Origin: Bacilli bacterium
GTDB taxonomy: Bacteria; Bacillota_I; Bacilli_A; RF39; UBA660
Reading direction: 5' to 3'
DNA: 35,094 nt
Assembly (NCBI GenBank): GCA_016293205.1
Contig: JAEDES010000009.1
Coordinates: 1-35,094 of the forward strand
The notes beneath the pieces were generated by a model. The model ran no database searches and was not told the DNA's origin. It was given only the letters and a program-made list of their open reading frames with translations. The translations under genes and the position numbers were made by a program. Shown here one piece after another: positions 7,498 through 15,234 of this stretch (position 1 is the stretch's first letter; each line of letters opens with the position of its first letter).

Positions 7498-8115
7498 ATG
7501 GAAAAACTTACAACAAAACAAGAATATATTTTACAAGTAATTAAACAACTATTTGCTCAAAATGGTTATCCACCAACAGTAAGAGAGATTGGTTCCAAAG
7601 CAAAATTATCTTCTCCAGCAACTATCCATTTTCATTTAACTAAACTTGAAGAAAAAGGATACATCAAAAAAGACAATAGTAAAAATCGAACACTCGAACT
7701 ATTAGTCCCAAATGAATATGCTCAAAAAGAAGAAAGTGTTGTTGAAGTACCTTTACTTGGTAAAGTAACTGCAGGTACACCAATTGAAGCAATTGAAACA
7801 CCAGATGAATACTTCACTCTTCCAGCAAATCTAATCACTACTAGAAATGAAGTATTCACATTAAAAGTAAGTGGTGAATCAATGATCAATGTTGGAATTT
7901 ATGACGGTGATATTTTAATAGTAGAAAGAAAAAACACTGCAACTAATGGAGAAACAGTTGTAGCAATGAATGAAGACAACGAAGCAACAGTAAAAACTTT
8001 TTATAAAGAAAATGGTTACTTCCGTCTACAACCAGAAAACGATACAATGGAACCTATCATCTTAAAAGAAGTAACTATTTTAGGTAAAGTAATTGGTCTA
8101 TATAGAAAATTTTAA
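7498..8115 (+). CDS. lexA: LexA repressor
   Basis: This is the SOS master repressor. It binds CGAAC-type operators and cleaves itself when RecA filaments form on damaged DNA. It has 205 residues, normal for the family. The N-terminal winged helix (1-70) contains GYPPTVREIGSKAKLSSPAT with the recognition helix. The C-terminal peptidase domain has the Ala92-Gly93 scissile bond (VTAGTP), nucleophile Ser128 in SGESM and general base Lys166 in EATVKTFY, so autocleavage should be intact. The ATG follows AAAGGAGG. It is transcribed away from the 53-residue membrane-protein gene, with a LexA box between them, so it probably controls that gene and perhaps itself. A bidirectional terminator shared with tcdA follows. 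Identity is confident. Confidence 0.97.
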   Translation: MEKLTTKQEYILQVIKQLFAQNGYPPTVREIGSKAKLSSPATIHFHLTKLEEKGYIKKDNSKNRTLELLVPNEYAQKEESVVEVPLLGKVTAGTPIEAIETPDEYFTLPANLITTRNEVFTLKVSGESMINVGIYDGDILIVERKNTATNGETVVAMNEDNEATVKTFYKENGYFRLQPENDTMEPIILKEVTILGKVIGLYRKF

Positions 8116-8131
8116 GAATAAAATAACAAAC

Positions 8132-8159
8132 AAAAATAGCATTAACAAATGCTATTTTT
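8132..8159. terminator. Bidirectional terminator between lexA and tcdA
   Basis: A 12-base stem (8132-8143 with 8148-8159, loop AACA) is flanked by a T-run on one side and an A-run on the other, so it can end both convergent transcripts. The tcdA stop codon lies in one arm. Confidence 0.85.
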
Positions 8160-8838
8160 TTATTATCTTTCTAACTACATAACTAGCAATCATAATACCC
8201 GCACTAGCTGGTACAAACATACTTGATCCCGGAGTTCTCTCCCCTGTCTTAACAGGAACTTCACTAGAACTTAAAACCATTACTTTATTATTAATTTTTT
8301 CATCTTTAACAAACTTTCTAATCATTCTAGCTAAAGGATCATTATTAGTCTTCCTAATATCACAAATCTCAAGTTTACTAGGATCTAATTTATTACCAGT
8401 TCCCATACATGAAATAAAAGGAACTTTTTTATTAATACATTTTCTAATTATTTCTTTTTTAACACTAGTTGTATCACATGCATCAACAAAGTAATCTATA
8501 TTATATTTAAATAACTCTTCTAAATTATCAACTGTTATAAATTCATCAATCTTTATAACTTCACATTCTTTATTAATCTCTTTTATTCTCTTTTCAAAAA
8601 CATCTACTTTTTTTAAACATATAGTTGATTCTAACGCAATAATTTGTCTATTAATATTAGTCTCATCAACATTATCAAAATCAACAATTATAAGTTTACC
8701 AATACCACTTCTTGCTAAAGCCTCAACAGCATATCCTCCAACTCCACCAACACCAAGTACTAAAACACATTTGTCATTAAGAGTTTTAAAACTGTCTTCC
8801 CCAATAACTTTAACTAATCTAGAAAATCTATGCAACAT
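8152..8838 (-). CDS. tcdA: tRNA threonylcarbamoyladenosine dehydratase TcdA
   Basis: This E1-like, ATP-dependent enzyme cyclises t6A37 in ANN-decoding tRNAs to ct6A. It has 228 residues. The ThiF/MoeB Rossmann nucleotide loop is LVLGVGGVGGYAVEALARSG (residues about 27-46), followed by the acidic strand VDFDNVDETNINRQ typical of the TcdA/YgdL clade. DACDTTSVKKEII and the C-terminal FVPASAGIMIASYVVRKII close the fold. No CxxC zinc pairs are visible, also normal for TcdA. The start overlaps the previous gene by 11 bases, implying coupling. In Bacillus the orthologue (yrvM) lies next to hisS-aspS and rel; here it is a few kilobases away, a rearranged remnant of that neighbourhood. Confidence 0.92.
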   Translation of the reverse strand: MLHRFSRLVKVIGEDSFKTLNDKCVLVLGVGGVGGYAVEALARSGIGKLIIVDFDNVDETNINRQIIALESTICLKKVDVFEKRIKEINKECEVIKIDEFITVDNLEELFKYNIDYFVDACDTTSVKKEIIRKCINKKVPFISCMGTGNKLDPSKLEICDIRKTNNDPLARMIRKFVKDEKINNKVMVLSSSEVPVKTGERTPGSSMFVPASAGIMIASYVVRKIIKK

Positions 8839-9646
8839 TTCTTGTATATTCTAATTCTGTATCACTTGTCTTAACTAATTGTTTTTGTCTTTGAGCATTT
8901 GATTGAATTAAAGAAAGTGGTCTACCATATAATAATTTATTAATATATGAAAGTTTTCCATATATGTCTCTATTAACCATTGCTGTATTATAATAACTAA
9001 TAAAATTTCTAGTTTCTCTTGTACATAAAGGTTCAAGAGTTGTAATAATATGTTCAACATCTTCTTCTTTTATAGAAGTATGTTCTACAACTGTACAATC
9101 AAAATTATTTAAAAAATCTAATATTTTAGGTAAATCTCCAATACCTGCTTTTTCAAATAAACCTGGCCATTGGCTTGAATCCTTAACATCCCCAACAATT
9201 CTTTCTAACATTTGAATCTTTTCATCTGTTAACACTTCATCTAAACCAATCTTTTTAAAAGATAAATATCTGCCTCTTTTAATACCTGGTATTTCTTTTC
9301 TAATATCTGTAAGTGCTAAATCATATAATTCATCTAATGAATCATTTATCTTTCTAGGAGGTTGTCCAACTTCATATACATCATATACATCACTATCTGC
9401 CACCATTCTAGTTGTAACTAAAAAATTTCTCGGATATAAAATTGAATTATTTCTAATAAAATTAATAGTTGCATTCTTTTCTCTCGAATCGAATGAATGA
9501 GATTCACTAAGTTTCTTACCGTTTACAATTACATCACTCTCAGGAGCGCCAGGAAACTTAATTGCACTTCTAATCTTTTCTGTACCTTTTAATTTAACAC
9601 GTACATTTAACACTCTATTTTTATTAACGATAGGTAAAATTAACAT
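8828..9646 (-). CDS. Unknown protein upstream of tcdA, 272 residues
   Basis: I do not recognise this family. It starts MLILPIVNKNRVLNVRVK at an ATG with GAGGTG eight bases upstream. It is soluble and has no signal peptide or membrane segment. The N-terminal 100 residues look beta-rich (short strands such as NVRVKLKG, SDVIVNGKKL, NFLVTTRMVADSDVYDV); the middle and C-terminal parts are helical with many charged residues (DEKIQMLERIVGDVKDSSQW; EEDVEHIITTLEPLCTRETR). No catalytic motif or metal-binding pair stands out. It has its own extended -10 promoter just after the ncRNA terminator and overlaps tcdA by 11 bases, so the two form an operon. A role linked to tRNA modification is only a contextual guess. 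Confidence 0.75.
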   Translation of the reverse strand: MLILPIVNKNRVLNVRVKLKGTEKIRSAIKFPGAPESDVIVNGKKLSESHSFDSREKNATINFIRNNSILYPRNFLVTTRMVADSDVYDVYEVGQPPRKINDSLDELYDLALTDIRKEIPGIKRGRYLSFKKIGLDEVLTDEKIQMLERIVGDVKDSSQWPGLFEKAGIGDLPKILDFLNNFDCTVVEHTSIKEEDVEHIITTLEPLCTRETRNFISYYNTAMVNRDIYGKLSYINKLLYGRPLSLIQSNAQRQKQLVKTSDTELEYTRNVA

Positions 9647-9669
9647 TACTCATACACCTCGTACGGCCT

Positions 9670-9699
9670 ATTATACCACAAAATACCATTTTATTGCAA
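9670..9699 (-). promoter_or_regulatory. Promoter of the unknown gene-tcdA operon
   Basis: On the minus strand TTGCAA (9694-9699), an 18-base spacer and TGG-TATAAT (9670-9675) form an extended -10 promoter. It lies between the ncRNA U-tract and the ATG at 9646, so the downstream genes need not be read from the ncRNA promoter. Confidence 0.6.
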
Positions 9700-9700
9700 C

Positions 9701-9884
9701 AAAAAAAGTCAGAACAGATCGCACTAGCAACGATTAAAACCTGTCATATGTACAGGTGGGTGTCCGTACGCTACCATCAGGATTCATATTTAGAAATATG
9801 CGTTCAACACCGATAACTTGATCGGGACTCCCTTATCGTTAGTTTAGTCGGTTTTAGATGAACTAGCAATCGCATCTATCTGAC
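9701..9884 (-). ncRNA. Stand-alone structured ncRNA, about 180 nt, family uncertain
   Basis: There is no ORF here, and base composition is markedly more GC-rich than the flanks. The 5' end (GUCAGA, from 9884) pairs with the 3' end (UCUGAC, 9708-9713), followed immediately by a T7 tract, so the closing helix doubles as the terminator. Inside it are further co-linear pairings (AGAU/AUCU, GCUAGU/GCUAGU, UAAAACC/GGUUUUA). Then come local hairpins: CGAUAA with UUAUCG, CAUAUUU with AAAUAUG, GGUGU with ACACC enclosing ACGC with GCGU, and CCUGU with ACAGG. The promoter lies exactly one turn upstream of the 5' end. It lacks tmRNA, SRP and RNase P signatures and is too branched for a typical 6S rod. 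The raiA-motif RNA of Firmicutes is a candidate by size and closing-helix layout, but I could not confirm its consensus. Confidence 0.75.
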
Positions 9885-9890
9885 AATTAT

Positions 9891-9919
9891 ATTGTAGCAT
9901 AAATCCTCTAACTAAACAA
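9891..9919 (-). promoter_or_regulatory. Promoter of the ncRNA
   Basis: On the minus strand TTGTTT (9914-9919), a 17-base spacer and TGC-TACAAT (9891-9896, extended -10) place the start at about 9884. That is the first base of the closing helix of the structured RNA. Confidence 0.7.
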
Positions 9920-9968
9920 CACATTTCACACTTCTTTACACTCATCATATATTATTATAGGTGATTAT

Positions 9969-10733
9969 ATGTACTATATTTATAATGATATAAAAGTAAA
10001 GTATTATAAGTATGGCAATAAAAACAAAGTACTATTAATTCTACCAGGATGGGGAAATACATCAAAAACATTTTACAATATAATTAATCACTTTAAAGAT
10101 AACTACACAATCTATACCATAGACTACCCTGGTTTTGGTAAAAGTCCAATTCCAGAAAAAGAATTAACTATTTACAATTATACAGATCTAATAATAAGCT
10201 TCTTAAAAGATAAAAAAATATTAAATCCCATTATAATTGCCCATTCATTTGGAGGTAGAATAACTACTCTTTTAACAGGATATTATAAAATAAATATAGA
10301 TAAATTAATTCTATTTGATATTGCTTCAATAAAACAAAAAAAGTCTATTAAAACTAGACTAAAAGAAAAAACATATAAAATATTAAAGAAAATAATAAAA
10401 ATATTTCCAAATAAAGAAAAACTTCAAAAGAAATTAATAAACTATTTTGGATCAGCTGATTATAAAGCGCTCCCCCCTACTATGCATAAAACATTTACAA
10501 ATATTATTAATGAAGATTTAACAAAATATTTAAAATACATTTCTTCTGAAACATTGCTTATTTGGGGAGAAAAAGATCAAGATACCCCTCTAAAAGATGC
10601 ATACAAAATAAATAATCTTATAAAAGAATCTGCATTAATAATTTATCCAAACGCCTCACACTATTCTTATTTAGATTACCCTATACTCACAAATAACATA
10701 ATAAATGAATTTATAAAAGAAAAAGACCATTAA
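9969..10733 (+). CDS. Alpha/beta-hydrolase family protein
   Basis: This 254-residue soluble hydrolase has the family order of motifs: an oxyanion strand LLILPGWGN (residues 22-30), IDYPGFGKS, the nucleophile elbow AHSFGG with Ser93, a helical lid (about 115-190, very Lys-rich), LIWGEKDQDTP supplying the acid (Asp203 or nearby), and NASHYS supplying His231. The triad is complete, so it should be an active esterase, lipase-like or C-C hydrolase. The substrate cannot be read from sequence. The ATG at 9969 follows AGGTGATT. It is the only gene in its transcription unit and faces the two membrane-protein genes across a shared hairpin. Codon use is more A-rich than in the neighbours. Confidence 0.88.
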   Translation: MYYIYNDIKVKYYKYGNKNKVLLILPGWGNTSKTFYNIINHFKDNYTIYTIDYPGFGKSPIPEKELTIYNYTDLIISFLKDKKILNPIIIAHSFGGRITTLLTGYYKINIDKLILFDIASIKQKKSIKTRLKEKTYKILKKIIKIFPNKEKLQKKLINYFGSADYKALPPTMHKTFTNIINEDLTKYLKYISSETLLIWGEKDQDTPLKDAYKINNLIKESALIIYPNASHYSYLDYPILTNNIINEFIKEKDH

Positions 10734-10741
10734 GGTCTTTT
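10721..10741. terminator. Bidirectional terminator between the hydrolase and the 124-residue membrane protein
   Basis: An 8-base stem (10721-10728 with 10734-10741, loop ATTAA) has T-runs on the plus side and A-runs on the other. The stop codons of both convergent genes (10730-10733) lie in the loop. Confidence 0.8.
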
Positions 10742-11104
10742 TTTATCACCAACTGAAAATAATTCTACAGATTCATTAGGCATCTCTTCTTCAACATGCT
10801 CTTCTGATGAAGTACCTGCCTGATCATTTTTATCTAAAGGAGCCTCATATACAGGTCCATCTGTATTAGGACTAATTTCACTATCATTATGACTAGTTTC
10901 TACTTCATTGATACCAGCTTCTCTTGATGAAACATCAATTCCACCTTCAGGAACAGTATTAACAATAGGTTCTTTATGAACTATATTAAATATTAATACT
11001 CCACCTAATACTAAAGTTCCAATAGATAAAAAAGCTACTGCTAAAAGACTATATAACTGTCTTCCAAATCTTTTCTTAATATCATCTAATAAATAAAAAA
11101 CCAT
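10730..11104 (-). CDS. Single-pass membrane protein with acidic outer tail, 124 residues
   Basis: I recognise no family. It has a short basic cytoplasmic head (DDIKKRFGRQ), one membrane helix (about residues 18-42, LYSLLAVAFLSIGTLVLGGVLIF), then an 80-residue outer segment rich in Glu, Asp, Ser and Asn with no predicted fold. Its ATG shares one base with the stop of the upstream gene (TAATG), so translation is coupled. The upstream protein is also single-pass with an outer domain, so the two probably work together at the cell surface. A linker, anchor or scaffold role is possible but not shown. Confidence 0.72.
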   Translation of the reverse strand: MVFYLLDDIKKRFGRQLYSLLAVAFLSIGTLVLGGVLIFNIVHKEPIVNTVPEGGIDVSSREAGINEVETSHNDSEISPNTDGPVYEAPLDKNDQAGTSSEEHVEEEMPNESVELFSVGDKKRP

Positions 11105-11766
11105 TATTCTACCTCCTCTACATTAATAACGCCATGATAATGTCCATTATTAATGTAACTTCTATCAACCCAAATTCTAAATTCAAAATTCAATGTATCT
11201 TCACTACTAATTTCATCTTCATAAACTACATATTCAGATCCATTATATAAATCAGATACTATTCCTATAATATCATTATTTATACTAAAATACATTTTGC
11301 TCTTATCAAATTGCATTTGATCACATTCATCTAAAAACATCATTTCTAGATCATCTTCTAAAGTAATTTTATATTTACTCTTCTTCTTAGAATTATTCTT
11401 TATACTAAACTTATAAGGAACACTTTTCAATCCATCATCATATTCTAAAATACTATTATTATCAAGTGTAACAATATTATCTAAATTATCACTCTTTTCA
11501 TTAAAAGTAATAATTAAATTTCCACTTTCTACATTGGCATACTCTCTAAGTTTAACAACTGAAAATCCTACTGTAAAAGCAGAAACTATAAATATTAATA
11601 AAAAGATACATGTCCACATCAAAGTAAGTCTTAATTCTTTTTCTTTAATCTTTCTAATTGTATGGTCTACTTCAATGTTACTATTCTTATTAATATCAGC
11701 CATACTTAGTTTAATTTCAGATTCTTTTTTCTTTGTCTTCTTTGATGGTAATTTCTTCTCTTTCAT
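11104..11766 (-). CDS. Single-pass membrane protein with outer beta-rich domain
   Basis: The start is placed at the third clustered ATG (MKEKKLPSKKTKK, 220 residues), though 11772 and 11778 are also possible. A Lys/Glu-rich cytoplasmic head of about 45 residues precedes one membrane helix (LTLMWTCIFLLIFIVSAFTV). An outer domain of about 140 residues follows. This domain looks like a beta sandwich (NLIITFNEK, KFSIKNNSKKKSKYKITLED, MYFSINND) and ends in LNFEFRIWVDRSY and HYHGVINVE, which recalls the strand pattern of TasA/camelysin-type surface proteins (a KF-x-V-x-N strand and a late x-F-x-x-W-x-D strand). That resemblance is weak and no signal-peptidase site is evident. It is coupled by a one-base overlap to the 124-residue membrane protein. 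Confidence 0.72.
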   Translation of the reverse strand: MKEKKLPSKKTKKKESEIKLSMADINKNSNIEVDHTIRKIKEKELRLTLMWTCIFLLIFIVSAFTVGFSVVKLREYANVESGNLIITFNEKSDNLDNIVTLDNNSILEYDDGLKSVPYKFSIKNNSKKKSKYKITLEDDLEMMFLDECDQMQFDKSKMYFSINNDIIGIVSDLYNGSEYVVYEDEISSEDTLNFEFRIWVDRSYINNGHYHGVINVEEVE

Positions 11767-11834
11767 ATTCATCACCATACTCTAAATTAATTATAACAAA
11801 ATATCAATAAATATTAAAGACCAAAACAAATAAA

Positions 11835-11859
11835 AAATAGTTGTAAATAACAACTATTT
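11835..11859 (-). terminator. Terminator of the hisS-aspS operon
   Basis: A 10-base stem (11835-11844 with 11850-11859, loop AAATA) is followed by a T-run on the minus strand. The aspS stop (11854-11856) is within the stem. Confidence 0.85.
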
Positions 11860-13599
11860 CTTATCAATAGATATACCTAATTCTTTTAATTGTTTTTCAT
11901 CAACAACATTAGGACAATCACTCATTAAACATGAAGCACTTGCAGTTTTAGGAAATGCAATTACATCTCTAATATTTTCAGTCCCAGTTAATAACATAAC
12001 TAATCTATCAAGTCCAAGTGCTAAACCACCATGCGGAGGTGTACCATATTTTAAAGCTTCAACGAAGAATCCAAATTTTTCTTTAATATCTTCTTCAGTT
12101 AATTCTAATGCTCTAAACATTTTTTCTTGAACATCTTCTTTATGAATACGAATTGAACCTCCACCAGCTTCATAACCATTAATAACAATGTCATAAGCTT
12201 TTGAATAACAATTACCTTTATCAGTTAATAATTTATCAACATCACTATCAAGTGGTGAAGTAAATGGATGGTGACAAGCCATATATCTTCCTTCTTCTTC
12301 ACTATATTCAAATGAAGGAAATTCAGTAACCCACAATAATTCATATTGTCCTTCTTTAATTAATCCTAAATCACGTCCTAATTTACAACGTAATGCACCT
12401 AAAGAAGTTTTAACAACATTCTTCTTAACATCAGCAACTATTAATACTAAGTCACCATTTTCAAGTCCAAGAACTTCTTTTAAATTATTAAGTTCTTCTT
12501 CACTAACTACTTTAGCAATACTTCCAGTAACCTCATCAGCAATCTTTAAATATGCAAGTCCACTAGCTCTATAAGTCTTAACATATTCAGTTAATTGATC
12601 TAGACCTTTTCTAGAATAATTTTCAGCTTGTCCTTTAACTACCAAACAGTTAATAATACCATTATTATCAACTACATTTTTAAATACACTAAACTCAGTG
12701 TTTTTAAATACTTCAGTAATATTCTTAATAGGCATTTCAAATCTTAAGTCTGGTTTATCTGAACCATAATTTTCCATTGCATCATCATATTTCATTCTTC
12801 TTAAAGGTAATTTAATATCTAATCCTTTAACTTCTTTAAATACATGTGCAATTAATCTTTCAGTAAGACTCATAACATCATCTTGATCAACGAAACTCAT
12901 TTCAATATCTACTTGAGTAAATTCAGGTTGTCTATCCGCTCTTAAATCTTCATCTCTAAAGCATTTAGCTATTTGGAAATATTTTTCCATACCACCAACC
13001 ATAAGAAGTTGCTTAAATATTTGAGGTGATTGTGGTAGGGCATAGAATTTACCATTATTTACACGACTTGGTACTAAATAGTCTCTTGCTCCTTCTGGAG
13101 TTGATTTACATAAAATTGGAGTTTCAACTTCTATGAATTGTTCTTTATCTAAGAAATTTCTAATAGCCATAGTAACTTTATGTCTTGTTTGTAATTTAGA
13201 AGATAAACTACTTCTTCTTAAATCTAAATATCTATATTTTAATCTAGTATCTTCAAGTGCAGTTGTATCATCACTTATTTCAAATGGAATATCTTTACTT
13301 GTATTTAATAATTCCATTTCTTCTACTTCTATTTCAATTTCTCCAGTAGGAATATTCATATTTTTGCTTTCTCTTTCGCATACTTTTCCTACTACTTTTA
13401 GAACTGATTCATTCTTTAAAGATGAAGCCATTTCATATACACTACCATCTCTAACAACTAATTGGACAATACCAGTTCTATCTCTTAAATCGATAAATGC
13501 TACTCCACCTAAGTCTCTTTTCTTTTGAACCCATCCATATAAAGTAACAACTTCACCAACATTTTTTATATTTAATGTTCCATTATTAATTGTCTTCAT
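11854..13599 (-). CDS. aspS: Aspartyl-tRNA synthetase
   Basis: It charges tRNA-Asp. The start is set at MKTINNGTLN, with AAGGAGG seven bases upstream, giving 581 residues, the normal bacterial length. A 41-residue N-terminal extension in the open frame overlaps the hisS tail and is rejected. Domain order: an OB-fold anticodon domain (1-105, with VTLYGWVQKKRDLGGVAFID), class II catalytic core with motif 1 (FIEVETPILCKSTPEGARDY), motif 2 (FRDEDLRADRQPEFTQVDIE), a GAD insertion domain (about 280-410), and motif 3 (GLALGLDRLVMLLTG). The SxPQSPQ stretch is present. It follows hisS by 10 bases, the classical Bacillus hisS-aspS pair, and is probably controlled by the T-box upstream of hisS. Confidence 0.97.
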   Translation of the reverse strand: MKTINNGTLNIKNVGEVVTLYGWVQKKRDLGGVAFIDLRDRTGIVQLVVRDGSVYEMASSLKNESVLKVVGKVCERESKNMNIPTGEIEIEVEEMELLNTSKDIPFEISDDTTALEDTRLKYRYLDLRRSSLSSKLQTRHKVTMAIRNFLDKEQFIEVETPILCKSTPEGARDYLVPSRVNNGKFYALPQSPQIFKQLLMVGGMEKYFQIAKCFRDEDLRADRQPEFTQVDIEMSFVDQDDVMSLTERLIAHVFKEVKGLDIKLPLRRMKYDDAMENYGSDKPDLRFEMPIKNITEVFKNTEFSVFKNVVDNNGIINCLVVKGQAENYSRKGLDQLTEYVKTYRASGLAYLKIADEVTGSIAKVVSEEELNNLKEVLGLENGDLVLIVADVKKNVVKTSLGALRCKLGRDLGLIKEGQYELLWVTEFPSFEYSEEEGRYMACHHPFTSPLDSDVDKLLTDKGNCYSKAYDIVINGYEAGGGSIRIHKEDVQEKMFRALELTEEDIKEKFGFFVEALKYGTPPHGGLALGLDRLVMLLTGTENIRDVIAFPKTASASCLMSDCPNVVDEKQLKELGISIDKK

Positions 13600-13609
13600 A
13601 ATAACCTCC

Positions 13610-14995
13610 TTATTTACAATTACATTCATGATGATCATGTTCGCAGTGGCAATCTCCTTCACAACTACAATCATCTCCGCAATGACAATCTTCATCATCA
13701 CAGTCACAATACTCGTCTTCACAACCAGTATTTAATTTTTCATCTAAATAATAAATTAATACATCTAAACTAATTAATTCTTCTTCTTTAGTTTGATTAT
13801 TCTTAATTCTAATTTCATTATTATCTAAATCTTCACTATTAAGTACTGCAATATACTTAGCATTTAATCTATCAGCTTGCTTAAATTGTCCTTTTAATCC
13901 TCTACCAGTATATTCAGTTTCAACTATAAATCCAGCCATTCTTAATTCTTGTGCTAAATAAATAGCATATTTCTTTTCATCTTCATTAACATACATTAAG
14001 AATAAATCTACATCATCAACTATAGGTAATTTAACATTTTCAAGTTCTAATGCTTTAACAATTCTACCTACTCCAGATGCAAATCCAATACAAGCAGTTT
14101 CAGGTCCATCTAATTGATCACAAAGACCATTATATCTTCCTCCACCACCTAATACATTATTAGCACCAAATCCTTCAACTTTAGCTTCTACTTCAAATAC
14201 AGTATGATTGTAATAATCTAATCCTCTAACGATAGATGGATTAACTTCATACTTAATTTGCATAATATCTAAATATTCTTTAACACTTTCAAATCTCTTT
14301 AAACTTGCATCATTTAAATAATCAATTGTCTTAGGAGCATTCTTCATAACATCCTTATCACAATCAACTTTACAATCTAAAATTCTTAAAGGATTCTTTT
14401 CTAATCTAGTTTTACAATCATCACAAAAGTCATTAATATGTGGTCTAAAATACTCTACTAAAGCTTTTCTATAATTATCACGAGATTCTTTATCTCCTAA
14501 TGAATTAATATTAACTTTTATTTCTTTTAACCCTAACATCTTATAAATATTAACTGCTAAAGAAATAACTTCTGCATCAGTAATAGGATCATCACTACCT
14601 AAAACTTCCATACCAAATTGAGTTAATTCTCTATCTCTTCCAGATTGTGGTCTTTCATAACGATACATTGTCCCATTATAATAAACTTTTACTGGTTGAT
14701 TAGGATCACCATACATTTTATTTTCAATATAACTTCTTACAACTCCTGCAGTTCCTTCTGGACGAAGTGTAATATTTCTTCCTCCTCTATCTACAAAGTC
14801 ATAAGTTTCTTTTGAAACTATATCTGTACTTTCTCCAATTCCTCTATGAAATAATTCTGTAGATTCAAATATTGGAGTACGAATATAATTATAATTATAT
14901 TTTTCCATAGCAGCATCAATAACACTCTCTACATACTTCCAAATTTTCGCTTCTCTTCCGTAAATGTCATTACAACCCTTTTGTTTTTGAATCAT
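13610..14995 (-). CDS. hisS: Histidyl-tRNA synthetase with Cys-rich C-terminal tail
   Basis: It charges tRNA-His. It has 461 residues; bacterial HisRS is usually about 420. The class II core is intact: motif 1 region TPIFESTELFHRGIGESTD, motif 2 RYERPQSGRDRELTQFG, the HisA signatures GLDYYNHTVFE and GGGRYNGL, and motif 3 ACIGFASGVGRI. The anticodon-binding domain follows (about 330-420). The last 41 residues are an extension unlike known HisRS: 11 Cys, 5 His and many Asp/Glu in a CxC ladder (CDC, CHC, CSC, CHC, CNC) spaced by three to six acidic residues. The stop is a normal TAA and the reading frame is continuous, so this is not an obvious frameshift. It resembles a metallothionein-like or zinc/copper-binding tail. 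A strong AGGAGGG precedes the ATG, and a T-box leader lies upstream. Confidence 0.96.
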   Translation of the reverse strand: MIQKQKGCNDIYGREAKIWKYVESVIDAAMEKYNYNYIRTPIFESTELFHRGIGESTDIVSKETYDFVDRGGRNITLRPEGTAGVVRSYIENKMYGDPNQPVKVYYNGTMYRYERPQSGRDRELTQFGMEVLGSDDPITDAEVISLAVNIYKMLGLKEIKVNINSLGDKESRDNYRKALVEYFRPHINDFCDDCKTRLEKNPLRILDCKVDCDKDVMKNAPKTIDYLNDASLKRFESVKEYLDIMQIKYEVNPSIVRGLDYYNHTVFEVEAKVEGFGANNVLGGGGRYNGLCDQLDGPETACIGFASGVGRIVKALELENVKLPIVDDVDLFLMYVNEDEKKYAIYLAQELRMAGFIVETEYTGRGLKGQFKQADRLNAKYIAVLNSEDLDNNEIRIKNNQTKEEELISLDVLIYYLDEKLNTGCEDEYCDCDDEDCHCGDDCSCEGDCHCEHDHHECNCK

Positions 14996-15200
14996 TCTTT
15001 TCCCTCCTAAAAAACAAAAAAGATGGCACCGATAAGGACAGTTTTACCTGTGGTGCCACCTTAATTTATACTCTTATTTACTAATAACGAAGTAACCCGC
15101 TTCTTGTCTTATGGATGTCTTCTATTAAAACTCATGAATATTTTCACCAACCATATTCTCTCTACAAATACATTTTAATATACTCTTTCCAAAGAAGTCA
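14996..15200 (-). promoter_or_regulatory. T-box leader (His) of hisS-aspS
   Basis: The minus-strand leader of about 205 nt has the Stem I outer pairing (CTTCT with AGAAG), the distal AGAGAG and GGTTGGTG motifs typical of Stem I, then ATTCATGAG, in which CAT (15134-15136) is a His codon in the expected specifier position. Near the 3' end is the T-box core AGGTGGCACCAC. It forms a terminator helix (GGTGGCACC with GGTGCCATC, 15022-15062) ending in a T6 run. Uncharged tRNA-His should pair with CAT and the T-box bulge, stabilise the antiterminator and turn on hisS-aspS. The T-box class is clear; the specifier call is strong but positional. Confidence 0.9.
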
Positions 15201-15205
15201 CACTT

Positions 15206-15234
15206 ATTATAAAACAAATTTTTGATTAAAACAA
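15206..15234 (-). promoter_or_regulatory. Promoter of the hisS T-box transcript
   Basis: On the minus strand TTGTTT (15229-15234), a 17-base spacer and TATAAT (15206-15211) place transcription start near 15200, just before Stem I. The -35 abuts the stop codon of the upstream metallopeptidase gene. Confidence 0.65.

Noticed and set aside
9701..9884. Structured region as tmRNA, RNase P, SRP RNA or tRNA.
   Set aside because: There is no CCA end or T-loop, no tag ORF, no RNase P core motif and no SRP Alu/GNAR motif.
9701..9884. Structured region as a riboswitch for the gene starting at 9646.
   Set aside because: It ends in an intrinsic terminator merged with its closing helix, and the next gene has its own extended -10 promoter, so a stand-alone RNA is more likely; not fully excluded.
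13600..13722. 41-residue N-terminal extension of AspRS in the open frame.
   Set aside because: It is the shifted read of the Cys-rich hisS tail; a strong AAGGAGG precedes the ATG at 13599 and the normal AspRS N-terminus begins there.
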